Shown here in pieces: positions 18,912-28,578 of a stretch of DNA of 64,000 nucleotides. A program made the position numbers and the translations under genes. The number at the start of each line of letters is the position of its first letter. The first letter of the stretch is position 1. Location: NCBI GenBank assembly GCA_944322145.1, contig CALUNW010000001.1, forward strand, positions 248,001 through 312,000, in the 5' to 3' direction. The notes beneath the pieces are model-generated. The model was not told the DNA's origin and ran no database searches. It was given only the letters and a program-made list of their open reading frames with translations. Source of the DNA: an uncultured Atopobiaceae bacterium (GTDB lineage Bacteria > Actinomycetota > Coriobacteriia > Coriobacteriales > Atopobiaceae).

Positions 18912-19604
18912 CTAGCCCTCGTCGCCCGCACGGTAGCCCAGGCCGCGCACCGTGACGATGAGCGACGGCTCCGCGGGGTCGTCCTCGAGCTTGTCGCGCA
19001 GGCGCTTGATGTAGACCGAGAGCGTGTTCTCCTCCACGTAAGCGCCCGCGTCGTCCCAGAGAGCCTCGCGCATCATGTCGCGCGTGACCAGCTTGCCCGC
19101 GTTCTTGGCAAACAGGAGCAGCAGGCGGTACTCCAGCGCGGAGAGCACGACCTCGCGTCCATCCTTCTCCACGTGCGCGCGGTCCGGATCGATGGTCACG
19201 CGGCCCAGCCGCAGGACGGATCTCTCGGGGCGCGCACGGCGGATGGCCGCCTGGATGCGCGCCACGAGCTCGCGCGGGCGGAAGGGCTTGGCCACGTAGT
19301 CGTCGGCGCCCATCGAGAGGCCGGTCACGGTGTTGAGCTCGTCGTCGGCGGCGGTGAGGAAGATCACAGGGACGTCCGGCGTGGCGGACTTGATGGCGTT
19401 GCACACGGCGAAGCCGTTGCCCTGCGCGAGCGTCAGGTCCACGAGCGCGAGCGCGTAGTCGGCGCGCGGGCGACGCGCCAGCTCGACCGCCCCTGCCTGG
19501 GTGGGGGAGGAGTCCACGACAAAGCCCTCGTTTGCCAGGAGCTCGGAGAGCCCCTCCACGATCAGCGGGTCGTCCTCGGCGAGCAGTATCCGGAGCTGGT
19601 TCAT
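18912..19604 (-). CDS. OmpR-family response regulator
   Basis: 230 residues. The receiver domain has the acidic pocket EDD (10-12), phosphoacceptor Asp56, Thr84 and Lys106. The C-terminal winged helix ends IVTVRGLGYRAG. First gene of the two-component pair with the kinase at 17853-18902, and probably the controller of the ABC genes at 13791-17551. The family I hairpin array lies upstream of it. Confidence 0.92.
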   Translation of the reverse strand: MNQLRILLAEDDPLIVEGLSELLANEGFVVDSSPTQAGAVELARRPRADYALALVDLTLAQGNGFAVCNAIKSATPDVPVIFLTAADDELNTVTGLSMGADDYVAKPFRPRELVARIQAAIRRARPERSVLRLGRVTIDPDRAHVEKDGREVVLSALEYRLLLLFAKNAGKLVTRDMMREALWDDAGAYVEENTLSVYIKRLRDKLEDDPAEPSLIVTVRGLGYRAGDEG

Positions 19605-19756
19605 GAGCCCTCCCTTCGTCGTGACTCGAGTATACGGGCGGCGTGGGGCGAGAAGGACCGCGCCGCCGTGACGCTTTCGTCACCTTGCGGGCGTGGCGGG
19701 CGGCGCCGGGGGGTTGTCGGGTTGCTCGATCCGGCCTCCCGGCGCGCGGCGGGGTG

Positions 19757-19972
19757 GCGTGCGATGGGGCGGCGTGCGATAGGAGGCGTATCGCACGCGG
19801 GGGTCGCCCGGCGCGTGCGATAGGCCGCCCATCGCACGCGGGGGTCGCCTGGCGCACGCGATAGGCCGCCCATCGCACGCATACGCTCCCCGGGACGCAC
19901 GGCTGCGCGCGAAACGCCGCCCGTCGCACGCAGGCCCTCCCCGCCGCGTGCGAAACGCCGCCCATCGCACGC
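19757..19972. repeat. Tandem hairpin array, family I (GCGTGCGAT...ATCGCACGC), five copies
   Basis: Five hairpins of ~27 bases (near 19772-19798, 19811-19839, 19851-19880, 19905-19931 and 19946-19972) have arms like GCGTGCGAT and ATCGCACGC, with the middle GGCCGCCC mostly conserved. A partial copy precedes them at ~19757. The repeat period is ~40 bases. The 538-base gap between the response regulator and cstA holds this array and the cstA leader; I see no gene in it. Confidence 0.85.
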
Positions 19973-20142
19973 AGCGAGAACGCCGTGCTCGCCCAGAGCA
20001 CCCCGCCGTCCTTCTCGCCCGCCGTCCCGCACCATTCGATGAACGGTATGTTTCTCGCCGGTTAGCGGTGCGCAACTATGACGGAATCGTGAAGCTTAAA
20101 GGCGCACCATGGGGTGCGCTCCAACGATCAAAGGGAGGAAAC

Positions 20143-21951
20143 ATGAACGGAATCGTCATCGTGCTCGTTGCGGCCGTGGTGCTGGTCGCCGGGTACCTGC
20201 TCTACGGCCGCTGGCTCGCGCGCACGTGGGGCATCGACGGGCGGGCCCTCACGCCCGCCCGTCGCATGGAGGACGGCAATAACTTCTCTCCCGCCTCGTG
20301 CTTCACCGCCTTCTCGCACCAGTTCAGCTCCATCTGCGGCGCCGGCCCCGTCACGGGCACCATCGCCGCGATGATGTTCGGCTGGCTGCCGGTCCTGCTG
20401 TGGGTCCTCGTGGGCGGCATCTTCTTCGGCGCCGTGCACGACTTCGGCGCCCTCTACGCGAGCATGAGGAACAACGGCAAGTCGCTCGCCCAGCTCATCG
20501 AGAAGTACATCGGCCACACCGGCCGCAGGCTCTTCCTGATCTTCAGCTGGCTCTTCACGATCATCGTGATCGCGGCGTTCGTGGACATGGTCGCCGGCAC
20601 CTTCCGCGCCACCTTCGACGCCGCGGGCGCCGTCGACGCCACCGCCTCCTACGCGGGCGGCGCCGCCGGCACGATCTCGATCCTGTTCACCTTCGTGGCC
20701 ATCGCCTTCGGCTGGGCGAGCCGGCGCTTCGGGCTCAAGGGCCTGCCGCAGCTGGCCCTGGCGGTGGTGCTCTTCGTCGCCATGTTCGCCGTGGGCATGC
20801 AGCTGCCCCTCTACCTCGACAAGAACGGCTGGTTCGCGGTCATCGTGGTGTACCTGCTGTTCGCCGCCGCCATGCCCATCCAGACGCTCAAGCAGCCTCG
20901 CGACTACCTCACCTCGATCATGATGCTCATCATGATCGCCTGCGCGGTTATCGGCATCTTCGTGCTCGGCGCGAGCGGCCAGGCCACCATGACTGCCCCG
21001 ATGGTGGCGGACATCTCGGCGCTCGCGGACAACGGCTCCTACCTCTTCCCGCTGCTGTTCGTCTCCGTCGCGTGCGGCGCCCTCTCCGGCTTCCACAGCC
21101 TGGTCTCCACCAACACCTCGTCCAAGCAGATCAGAAGCGAGAAGGACGCGCTGCCCGTGGGCTACGGCGCGATGGTGCTGGAGTCGTTCGTGGGCGTGCT
21201 CGCCATCGTGGTCGCCGCCATCATGTACTCGCAGATCAACAGCACGGGCGCTGCCGGGGCCGTCCAGGGCACGCCGTTCCAGATCTTCTCTCAGGGCGTC
21301 GCGCGCGGCATGACGGCCTTCGGCGTGCCCGCCACGCTGGCGACCGTGTTCATGACCATGTGCGTCTCCGCGCTCGCCCTCACCTCCGTCGACGCCGTGG
21401 CGCGCATCGGCCGCCTCTCGTTCCAGGAGTTCTTCGCCAAGAGCAACGACGCGGCCGAGGAGGCCGGCGCAGGCGCGACGGGCGCCGGGAGGTTTTTCGC
21501 CAACACCTGGGTCGCCACGGTCCTCACCCTGGCGCTCGGTCTCGCGCTCGCCTTCGGCGGCTACAACAACATCTGGCCGCTGTTCGGCGCCTCCAACCAG
21601 CTGCTCGGCGGCATGACCATGATCATGCTTGCGGTCTTCTGCAAGTGCACCGGCCGCAAGGGATGGATGCTCTACGTGCCCGTGGCGTTTTTGCTCGTGA
21701 GCACCTTCACCTCGCTCGTCCAGAGCATCATCGGCTGCGCGAGCGCCCTGGCGACGAGCGGCGCGGCCGTGATTGCCACCTCGGGACTGCAGCTGGTCTT
21801 TGCGATCCTTCTCGTGGTGCTCGGGCTTATCGTGGCGTACAACTGCCTGCGGGAGCTCTTCGGCAAGGACGCCGGGTCCCTGCCCGACGAGGAGCCCGAG
21901 TGGAGCGAGCTCGGCCGCAGGAACTGCGGCGGAGAGGCCGCCGAGAAGTAA
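20143..21951 (+). CDS. cstA: CstA-family carbon-starvation transporter
   Basis: 602 residues, almost wholly hydrophobic, with about 14-16 helices. Family hallmarks: GRWLARTWGID near the start, the conserved NNFSPASCFTAFSHQFSSICGAGPV stretch (residues ~46-70) and a STNTSSKQI segment. CstA proteins import peptides or pyruvate under carbon limitation. Start fixed by AAGGGAGG 4 bases upstream of ATG 20143; open frame further upstream runs through the repeat array and is not coding. Single gene, convergent with trpB2. Confidence 0.92.
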   Translation: MNGIVIVLVAAVVLVAGYLLYGRWLARTWGIDGRALTPARRMEDGNNFSPASCFTAFSHQFSSICGAGPVTGTIAAMMFGWLPVLLWVLVGGIFFGAVHDFGALYASMRNNGKSLAQLIEKYIGHTGRRLFLIFSWLFTIIVIAAFVDMVAGTFRATFDAAGAVDATASYAGGAAGTISILFTFVAIAFGWASRRFGLKGLPQLALAVVLFVAMFAVGMQLPLYLDKNGWFAVIVVYLLFAAAMPIQTLKQPRDYLTSIMMLIMIACAVIGIFVLGASGQATMTAPMVADISALADNGSYLFPLLFVSVACGALSGFHSLVSTNTSSKQIRSEKDALPVGYGAMVLESFVGVLAIVVAAIMYSQINSTGAAGAVQGTPFQIFSQGVARGMTAFGVPATLATVFMTMCVSALALTSVDAVARIGRLSFQEFFAKSNDAAEEAGAGATGAGRFFANTWVATVLTLALGLALAFGGYNNIWPLFGASNQLLGGMTMIMLAVFCKCTGRKGWMLYVPVAFLLVSTFTSLVQSIIGCASALATSGAAVIATSGLQLVFAILLVVLGLIVAYNCLRELFGKDAGSLPDEEPEWSELGRRNCGGEAAEK

Positions 21952-21971
21952 GGCAGCGTGCAAGAGCGTGC

Positions 21972-22010
21972 AAAAGTGCCCGGCCCCGGCCTCGTCGGCC
22001 AGGGCCGGGC
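21972..22010 (-). terminator. Terminator of trpB2 (shared with cstA)
   Basis: A strong hairpin GCCCGGCCCCGGCC/GGCCAGGGCCGGGC between convergent genes. On the minus strand it is followed by ACTTTTGC, so it best serves trpB2. Confidence 0.75.
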
Positions 22011-22016
22011 GCGCTC

Positions 22017-23402
22017 CTACTGCACCCCGGGGACGCTCGGAATCGTGGCGAAGCCGGCCTCGAGCTCGGCGTCCGTGGGGACGTGGTCCTCCAGCTCGCC
22101 GCGGTTGAACCTGTCGTAGGCGACCATGTCGAAGTAGCCGGTGCCCGTGAGGCCAAAGAGGATGGTCTTGGCCTCGCCGGTCTCGCGGCACTGCTCGGCC
22201 TCGCGCATGGCCACGAGGATGGCATGGGCGCTTTCGGGTGCCGGCAGGATGGTCTCGAGCTTGGCGAACTTCTCGCCCGCCTCGAAGACCTCGGTCTGGC
22301 GCACGGCCACGGCCTCGAGGTAACCGTCGTGCCTGAGCTTTGAGACGATGGGGCTCATGCCGTGGTAGCGCAGCCCGCCCGCGTGGTCGGGGCTGGGGAT
22401 GAAGCCGTTGCCGAGCGTGTACATCTTGCAGAGCGGGCAGGTCTGGCCCGTGTCCGCGAAGTCGTAGGCGTAGCGGCCGCGCGTGAGCGAGGGGCAGCTC
22501 GCAGGTTCCACGGCGATGAAGCGGGTGTCCGGTTTCTCTCCACGCAGCTTGTCGCGCATGAAGGGGGCGATGAGGCCGCCGAGGTTGGAGCCGCCGCCCG
22601 CGCAGCCGATCACGATGTCCGGGTACTCGCCCAGCTCCCGCATTGCCTCGTAGCTCTCCAGGCCTATCACGCTCTGATGCAGCACCACCTGGTTGAGGAC
22701 GCTGCCCAACTGGTACCTGCCGCGATTCTCGGGCACGTGGAGGGCGCGCTCGACGGCCTCGGAGATGGCGGTGCCGAGCGAGCCGGTGGAGTCGGGGTGC
22801 GCGGCGAGGATGCGCCGGCCGGCCTCGGTCGCCTCGCTGGGGGAGGGCGTCACCGTGGCGCCGAAGGTCTCCATGATGTTGCGGCGGAAGAGCTTCTGCT
22901 CGTAGGAGCACTTGACCATGAAGACGTCGAGGTCAAGGCCGTAGTGCGCTGCTGCCTCGGCAAGGGCGGTGCCCCATTGCCCCGCGCCCGTCTCGGTGGT
23001 GATGGTGGTGAGGCCCTGCGCGGCGGCGTAGTAGGCCTGCGCGAGCGCGGAGTTGAGCTTGTGGGAGCCGCTCGTGTTGTTGCCCTCGAACTTGTAGTAG
23101 ATGTGCGCGGGCGTGTCGAGAGCGCGCTCGAGGTTGTACGCGCGGCACAGCGGGCTCGGGCGGTAGACCTCGTACATCTCGCGCACCGGCTCGGGAATCT
23201 CAACGTAGGCGGTGTCGTCGTCGAGCTCCTGGTCTATAAGCGCGTCGGCAAAGACGGGCTCGAGGTCTTCGTGCGTGGCCACGGCGCCGTTGGGCAGCCG
23301 CATGGGTTCGGGCTTCTCGGGCATGTCGGCGCGCAGGTTGTACCAGGCGGTCGGAATCTGCTGCTCGCTGAGGTAGGTGCGGTAGGGGGTGGTGCCGGTC
23401 AT
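22017..23402 (-). CDS. trpB2: Tryptophan synthase beta chain, TrpB2 type
   Basis: 461 residues, longer than TrpB1 (~400) and typical of TrpB2. Makes tryptophan from indole and L-serine with PLP. Visible: the N-terminal extension with RPSPLCRAYNLERAL, the PLP-Lys loop NNTSGSHKLNSALA, ETGAGQWGTALA, and the phosphate-binding CAGGGSNLGG. TrpB2 is not tied to TrpA; no trpA or other trp gene lies nearby, so it may salvage free indole. Expression is very likely set by tryptophan through the leader peptide and attenuator immediately upstream. Confidence 0.93.
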   Translation of the reverse strand: MTGTTPYRTYLSEQQIPTAWYNLRADMPEKPEPMRLPNGAVATHEDLEPVFADALIDQELDDDTAYVEIPEPVREMYEVYRPSPLCRAYNLERALDTPAHIYYKFEGNNTSGSHKLNSALAQAYYAAAQGLTTITTETGAGQWGTALAEAAAHYGLDLDVFMVKCSYEQKLFRRNIMETFGATVTPSPSEATEAGRRILAAHPDSTGSLGTAISEAVERALHVPENRGRYQLGSVLNQVVLHQSVIGLESYEAMRELGEYPDIVIGCAGGGSNLGGLIAPFMRDKLRGEKPDTRFIAVEPASCPSLTRGRYAYDFADTGQTCPLCKMYTLGNGFIPSPDHAGGLRYHGMSPIVSKLRHDGYLEAVAVRQTEVFEAGEKFAKLETILPAPESAHAILVAMREAEQCRETGEAKTILFGLTGTGYFDMVAYDRFNRGELEDHVPTDAELEAGFATIPSVPGVQ

Positions 23403-23435
23403 GACGCGCTCCTTTCGCAGTCGTTTCTTCGCACA

Positions 23436-23471
23436 TAAAAAGGGCCCCCGGAACTGAGTCCGAGGGCCCTT
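23436..23471 (-). terminator. trp attenuator hairpin upstream of trpB2
   Basis: On the minus strand the arms AAGGGCCC and GGGCCCTT, with a T run after the second, form an intrinsic terminator that ends ~34 bases before the trpB2 ATG. It lies 22 bases after the leader-peptide stop. The segment CGAGGCC just upstream (near 23486) can pair with the GGCCCTCG of the first arm, giving a plausible antiterminator. Confidence 0.85.
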
Positions 23472-23492
23472 ATGTATGCGCGAGTGGCCTCG

Positions 23493-23588
23493 TCAGTCCG
23501 AGAGTGGGGTTGTCCTTGTCCACCACCACGCGCCAGCGCCGGCAACGGCCGGGGCGCTGGAGAGAGCGATGTGAGCGAGGCGTGTCAT
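23493..23588 (-). CDS. trpL: trp leader peptide with three tandem Trp codons
   Basis: 31 residues, MTRLAHIALSS...GAGAWWWTRTTPLSD. Three consecutive TGG codons lie at 23520-23528. AAAGG stands 9 bases before the ATG at 23588; an in-frame ATG at 23597 is too close to it. Ribosome stalling at WWW when charged tRNA-Trp is scarce would favour the antiterminator and open trpB2; with plenty of tryptophan the hairpin at 23436-23471 stops transcription. Similar WWW leaders are known from trp genes of Streptomyces and Corynebacterium. Here the target is a lone trpB2. Confidence 0.85.
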   Translation of the reverse strand: MTRLAHIALSSAPAVAGAGAWWWTRTTPLSD

Positions 23589-23622
23589 GGACCCCATCCT
23601 TTCGGTGACGGTTGAGGGCAGC

Positions 23623-24282
23623 TTACCCAGACATTGTTTCGTCGGTGCTAACGGTTGGTGACGAATCGGCGGCAGCAAGCTTCTTGGGGTCTTGCCGCAG
23701 GAGGGCGCGGGCAGCCGACTCTTCGGGGAACGCGTGGGCAAGAAGCTCATGGAACCGTGAGTCGTGGCTCGGCTCCAGCAGGTGGCAGAGCTCGTGCGCC
23801 ACCACGTAGTCGAGGCAGACGGGCGGGTAGGCGGCAAGTCGCGCGTTCACGCGTATGCGCCCGGTGCGCGGCGTGCACGACCCCCAGCGCGTACTCATGA
23901 CGCGCAGCTGCCAGCCGGCTGCCCGCACGCCGAGCGCGGCCTCCATGCGCGCCGCGACCTCGGGCAGGCGAGCGGCCAATTCGATGCGCCAGAGCTCTTC
24001 GGGGGCGGTGCCGGCGGACAGCGGCACGAGCCGTCCCCAGAGCGGGACCAGCCCGTCGTCCGGCTCCGCCACGCGCTCCGTGCGACGCGCCACGTGCGCA
24101 TGCAGCCATGTCGTATGTTCGTCGAGGAAGCCCTGCGCCTCTGCGAGCGAGCAGTGCCAGGGCACGCTCAGGTGCGCCGAGCCGTCCGCGCGCACCCGAA
24201 GATTGAGCCGTCGCACGCGCTTGCGCTCCACCTCTACGGCGATGTCGTCCGCGTGCAGCGTGTATGTCCCATTCGAAGCCAT
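23623..24282 (-). CDS. YgjP-type metal-dependent hydrolase (M48-like)
   Basis: 219 residues. The zinc signature VAHELCHLLEPSHDSRFHELL (about residues 164-184) supplies the HExxH pair and downstream His, typical of YgjP/DUF45 proteins. The region before it (RWGSCTPRTGRIRVNARL) is the other family hallmark. These proteins are often partners of restriction or stress genes, but none is adjacent. Its stop lies ~35 bases ahead of the trp leader, so the trpL promoter must overlap its 3' end or trpL is co-transcribed. Confidence 0.88.
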   Translation of the reverse strand: MASNGTYTLHADDIAVEVERKRVRRLNLRVRADGSAHLSVPWHCSLAEAQGFLDEHTTWLHAHVARRTERVAEPDDGLVPLWGRLVPLSAGTAPEELWRIELAARLPEVAARMEAALGVRAAGWQLRVMSTRWGSCTPRTGRIRVNARLAAYPPVCLDYVVAHELCHLLEPSHDSRFHELLAHAFPEESAARALLRQDPKKLAAADSSPTVSTDETMSG

Positions 24283-24354
24283 GTGGGCATTGTAGCGTCC
24301 CGCCGGGAGGCTGCCGTCGCCAAGCCTGCTTAACTCCGCCGCGGGGAACGAGAT

Positions 24355-24580
24355 GCAATTTTGATCTTCAGTCCATATTTCCGCCCGCGCGCCTGCATAA
24401 CCGCGCTTCAGTCCATGGAATTCTGGGCCGCCCTCAGGTTGAGAACTGTGGAACTATATGGAGATGAATTCCTACGTAATGTCAACGGTACGTGCCTGGC
24501 TGAGGGGGCTTTATTCTTATGGACTGAAGCGCGATTTTGCAGACGCGCTGCCGGAAATATGGACTGAAGACGAATTATGC
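24355..24580. repeat. Four-copy inverted cassette, family C
   Basis: Copies at 24355-24378 and 24395-24418, a 98-base GC-poor spacer, then inverted copies at 24517-24540 and 24557-24580. Ends TATGGACTGAAG and GATTTTGC match the member at 7401-7627. It occupies most of the 410-base gap between divergent genes; the rest (24581-24692) is the leader of the ABC gene. Confidence 0.85.
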
Positions 24581-24692
24581 ATGTTCCGGGCATGTCGTCC
24601 TGCGTCCGCGGCGACGCAGTTCGAGACGGGCGCGACTACCTCGGGACTTGTTTGGGTACCATGTGAGGGTTTATTGCCATCTGGAGGAACCC

Positions 24693-27600
24693 ATGCTCGA
24701 GCTCAAGGACATCTGCAAGCGCTACGTGACCGACTCGTTCACGCAGGTGGCGCTCGACCACGTATCCGTCGCCTTTCGCGACAACGAGTTCGTCGCCGTG
24801 CTCGGGCCCTCGGGCTCCGGCAAGACCACGATGCTCAACATCGTGGGCGGCCTCGACCACTTCGACGACGGCGACCTCGTCATCGACGGCATCTCCACCC
24901 GCGAGTACCGGGACCGCGACTGGGACACCTACCGCAACAACCGCATCGGCTTCGTGTTCCAGAGCTACAACCTCATCCCGCACCAGACGATTCTCGCCAA
25001 CGTGGAGCTTGCTCTCACGCTCTCGGGCGTGGGCCGTGCCGAACGTCGCCGGCGAGCCCTCGACGCCCTCGCGCGCGTCGGCCTGGCCGACCACGTGAAC
25101 AAGCGCCCGAGCCAGCTCTCCGGCGGCCAGATGCAGCGCGTCGCCATCGCCCGCGCCCTCATCAACGACCCGGAGATCCTGCTTGCCGACGAGCCCACGG
25201 GCGCCCTCGACTCCGCGACCTCCGTGCAGGTCATGGACTTGCTCAAGGAGGTCGCCCAGGACCGCCTCGTCGTCATGGTCACGCACAACCCCGAGCTCGC
25301 GCGCCAGTACGCCACGCGCATCGTGGAGCTGCGCGACGGGCGCATCACCGCGGACTCCGACCCGCTCGACCCCGACTCCGTCCCCCGGCGCGCGGCCAAG
25401 CGGGCGCGCCGCACCTCGATGAGCTTCCTCACGGCGCTGGGCCTCTCGTTCAACAACCTGATGACCAAGAAGGGCCGCACCATCATGACGGCCTTTGCCG
25501 GCTCGATCGGCATCATCGGCATCGCCGCCATCCTGGCGCTGGCCAACGGCGTGAACGACTACATCGCGCGGGTCGAGGAGGACACCCTCTCCAGCTACCC
25601 GCTCTCCATCACCAAGCAGAGCATGGACATCTCCGGGATGCTCTCGGAGGACGGGGGCTCCGGCACGGCGGGCGAGGACGACGATGACGCCGATCAGATC
25701 CCAGAGTTCATGATGCTCACGGACATGTTCGCCTCCGTGGGCTCCAACGACCTCTCCGGGCTCAAGTCCTACCTCGAGACCAACCCGGATGACCTCGACG
25801 AGTACGTCAACGCGGTCCAGTACGACTACGGCCTCACGCCCCTCGTCTTCAAAGCGGACACCTCGGAGGGAGCGGTCCAGCTCAACCCCAACGCGCTCGG
25901 CACCGCCATGACCGGAGGCGCCTCCGGCACGGCGACGGCGGGCATGTCGACCGGCGGGATGTCGGTCTTCAACGAGATGATCGACGACCAGGAGCTGCTC
26001 GAGTCCCAGTATGACGTCGTGGACGGGCGCTGGGCGACCGAGGCCGACGAGTGCGTGCTCGTCCTCACGCAGAGCGGCCGCATCTCCGACTACACGCTCT
26101 ACGGCATCGGCGTGCTCGACCCCGCCGAGCTCACCCAGATGGTGACGACGGCCATGAGCGGCACGGCGGGGGAGACCGACATCGAGCACGAGGACGTGGA
26201 CTTCACCTACGACGACGCGCTCGCGCTCTCCTTCAGGGTGATCGGCCCCGCCGACGAGTATCGCGCCAACGCCGAGACCGGCGGCTGGACCGACATGAGC
26301 TCGGACGCTGAGTTCATGGCCGCGGCGGTGGAGGGCGGCCTGGACCTGCGCGTCGTGGGCGTCGTGCGCCCCAACGAGAGCACCGACGCCAAGGCGCTCT
26401 CCGCCGGCATCGCCTACACCCACGGCCTCACCGAGGCCCTCATGGAGCGAGCCGCGAGCTCGCAGATCGTCCAGCAGCAGCTCGCGAACCCCGAGACCGA
26501 CGTCTTCACCGGGAAGAGCTTCGCCACGCTCCAGGAGGAGGCGCGCAAGGGCGTGGACCTCGAGAGCCTCTTCTCGGTTGACGAGGCGCGGCTGCGCTCG
26601 GCCTTCTCCTTCGACACGAGCGCGCTCTCCGGCGCCTTCGACCCCTCCGGCATCGACCTCTCGGGCGTCTCGGTGGACCTCTCCGGCGTGGCCAGCTCGA
26701 TAGACGTGGACTCCCTCGTTGCGGGCGCGCCCTCGCCGGACTTCTCGTCGATCCTCGAGGAGGCCGTGACCGACCCGCCGCTCACCCTCGAGCAGCTCGA
26801 GGAGGCGGCGCGCCTGGGCGGCGAGCTCACGAGCGGCTTCGTCCGCTGGTGGGGCGAGAACGCCGGCCCGCTCGACTCGGACGACCCGTCCTTCGTCCAG
26901 AGCGTCGTCGACCTCCTGGGCCAGTACCTGGAGACCGAGGAGGCGCAGGCGCTTCTTGCCCAGATCGACGCCGTGGCGGGCGAGCCCGTGCGCGAGCGGG
27001 TCGACCAGGCCGTGCGCGACTATGTTTCCGGAGAGCTCGCGCCGTACCTGCAGTCGTTTATGCAGGGCATGTCCGCGCAGATCGGCTCGGCGATCTCTGC
27101 CCAGCTCCAGTCCGCCGTCTCCCAGGTCCTGAGCAGCTACGCGAGCCAGGTGGCCGGCGGCCTCTCGAGCCTCCAGAGCGCCTTCTCGGTGAACGTCGAC
27201 GCGCTCGCGGGTGCGATCAGCTTCAACATGGACGCCGAGGACCTCACCTCCCTCATGGAGAGCTACGCCAACGCGAGCCAGCTCACCTACGACAACAACC
27301 TCCAGACGCTCGGCTACGCGACGCCCGACGACCCCGCCGCGATCCAGTTTTACCCCAAGGACTTCGAGGCCAAGGAGCGCGTACTGGACGTCATCGAGAA
27401 GTACAACGACGGGCAGCGCGCCGCGGGCAACGACGACGCGGTGATCACCTACACCGACTACATGGGCGTGATCATGGGCAGCGTGACCGACATCGTGAAC
27501 ATGATCTCCATCGTGCTCATCGCCTTCGTGAGCATCTCTCTCGTGGTGAGCTCGATCATGATCGGCATCATCACCTACATCAGCGTGCTCGAGCGCAAGA

Positions 27601-27905
27601 AGGAGATCGGCATCCTGCGCGCAATCGGCGCGTCCAAGGGCAACGTGGCCAACGTCTTCAACGCCGAGACCTTCATCGAGGGCCTCATCTCGGGCGTCTT
27701 CGCCATCGCCGTGGTCGTGGCGGTGTCGGTGCCCGTGAACGCATGGGTGCTCGGCGACTTTGGGGTCGAGAACATCATGAGCCTGCCGTGGACCTCGGCC
27801 GCGGTGCTCGTGTGCATCTCGGTCGCGCTGACGCTCGTCGCCGGCCTCATCCCGTCGAGCGCGGCCAGTCGCCGCGACCCGGTGGAGGCGCTCCGCAGCG
27901 AGTAA
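24693..27905 (+). CDS. Fused ABC ATPase-FtsX permease
   Basis: 1070 residues. ATPase first (~1-230): Walker [10 protein letters not shown], signature [11 protein letters not shown], Walker [13 protein letters not shown] and H-loop VTHNPE. Then a MacB-like membrane part: one helix (~265-285), a ~680-residue outer region and three C-terminal helices, with [19 protein letters not shown] in the FtsX position. The outer region has a low-complexity stretch of repeated DLSGV-like units (around codons 650-690) and a helical section. Such fused exporters act on envelope substrates. GGAGG lies 4 bases before the ATG at 24693. Ends at a strong terminator hairpin. Confidence 0.9.
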   Translation: MLELKDICKRYVTDSFTQVALDHVSVAFRDNEFVAVLGPSGSGKTTMLNIVGGLDHFDDGDLVIDGISTREYRDRDWDTYRNNRIGFVFQSYNLIPHQTILANVELALTLSGVGRAERRRRALDALARVGLADHVNKRPSQLSGGQMQRVAIARALINDPEILLADEPTGALDSATSVQVMDLLKEVAQDRLVVMVTHNPELARQYATRIVELRDGRITADSDPLDPDSVPRRAAKRARRTSMSFLTALGLSFNNLMTKKGRTIMTAFAGSIGIIGIAAILALANGVNDYIARVEEDTLSSYPLSITKQSMDISGMLSEDGGSGTAGEDDDDADQIPEFMMLTDMFASVGSNDLSGLKSYLETNPDDLDEYVNAVQYDYGLTPLVFKADTSEGAVQLNPNALGTAMTGGASGTATAGMSTGGMSVFNEMIDDQELLESQYDVVDGRWATEADECVLVLTQSGRISDYTLYGIGVLDPAELTQMVTTAMSGTAGETDIEHEDVDFTYDDALALSFRVIGPADEYRANAETGGWTDMSSDAEFMAAAVEGGLDLRVVGVVRPNESTDAKALSAGIAYTHGLTEALMERAASSQIVQQQLANPETDVFTGKSFATLQEEARKGVDLESLFSVDEARLRSAFSFDTSALSGAFDPSGIDLSGVSVDLSGVASSIDVDSLVAGAPSPDFSSILEEAVTDPPLTLEQLEEAARLGGELTSGFVRWWGENAGPLDSDDPSFVQSVVDLLGQYLETEEAQALLAQIDAVAGEPVRERVDQAVRDYVSGELAPYLQSFMQGMSAQIGSAISAQLQSAVSQVLSSYASQVAGGLSSLQSAFSVNVDALAGAISFNMDAEDLTSLMESYANASQLTYDNNLQTLGYATPDDPAAIQFYPKDFEAKERVLDVIEKYNDGQRAAGNDDAVITYTDYMGVIMGSVTDIVNMISIVLIAFVSISLVVSSIMIGIITYISVLERKKEIGILRAIGASKGNVANVFNAETFIEGLISGVFAIAVVVAVSVPVNAWVLGDFGVENIMSLPWTSAAVLVCISVALTLVAGLIPSSAASRRDPVEALRSE

Positions 27906-27906
27906 C

Positions 27907-27961
27907 GCGCGGCAGGGGCGTGACAATTCAACCTGTCCTAATTGTCACGCCCCTGCCGCGC
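27907..27961. repeat. Palindrome, family E, doubling as terminator
   Basis: A 55-base hairpin directly after the ABC gene stop: arms GCGCGGCAGGGGCGTGACAA and its complement. The central 29 bases (27920-27948) are identical to 60443-60471 between phoP and phoR. It has no T run, so terminator use is inferred from its position. Confidence 0.85.
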
Positions 27962-27997
27962 TATCCTAGAACGAGTGAGCACACGAGAGGGGCGGGC

Positions 27998-28390
27998 ATG
28001 CTGCAGCGAGACTACATCCTGGAGATCGTCGGTCAGTTCGTCGAGGGGGTGTCCGACTCCCTGCGGCGCGCCGTCTCGGGAGACGTCTCTGGCGCCGGGG
28101 ACGTCGAGCGCCAGATCGGGGAGCTCCTCGACCTCGACGCGGGGACGGCGTTTGCCCTCTCGCCCGACTCGCTTGTGACGATGATGCTGCTCTCGGGCAT
28201 GGGGGACTCCGTCGCGAGCTACGTCTGCTACGCGCTCGAGCGGCTCTCGCGGGTCTATGAGCGCGCCGGGGAGGAGGACCTCGCCGGCCTGCGCGCCCTC
28301 CAGGCGCGCGCCGTCGCCGAGTCGTTCAGCTGCGACCCCGCCGACGTCCCCGCCGAGCTCGCGGAGCTCGACGCCAAGCTCTTCTCCTAG
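27998..28390 (+). CDS. Small alpha-helical protein, DUF6483-like
   Basis: 130 residues, acidic and helical, opening MLQRDYILEIVGQFVEGVSDS. This looks like uncharacterised helical proteins grouped as DUF6483, but that is from memory of the pattern only. No membrane helix or catalytic motif. GAGAGG lies 8 bases before the ATG. The PP2C-like gene follows after 188 bases on the same strand; that gap holds no recognisable RNA gene. Confidence 0.6.
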   Translation: MLQRDYILEIVGQFVEGVSDSLRRAVSGDVSGAGDVERQIGELLDLDAGTAFALSPDSLVTMMLLSGMGDSVASYVCYALERLSRVYERAGEEDLAGLRALQARAVAESFSCDPADVPAELAELDAKLFS

Positions 28391-28578
28391 GCGGCCCCCG
28401 CCCCGCGGACCGGGCGTTGGTGTACCATGGTTTTCCCTGCGGGCGCGACGTCGCCCCATCCAGTCACCGCCTGCGGGGATCGCGGATTGGTCGTTGACTC
28501 CTACCGCCTGACGGTTCTTGAAAGGCTCCGACCGCGGTCCCCCGCAGTCGTCGCGCAACCTCGTCGCCGGAGGGTCAC

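Noticed and set aside
19757-19972. CRISPR array
   Set aside because: The repeated units are hairpins with conserved middles and short near-identical connectors; there are no variable spacers and no cas genes.
28391-28578. A structured RNA (SRP RNA or similar) in the gap before the PP2C-like gene
   Set aside because: The conserved SRP loop sequence and other known RNA signatures are absent; only ordinary GC-rich sequence is visible.
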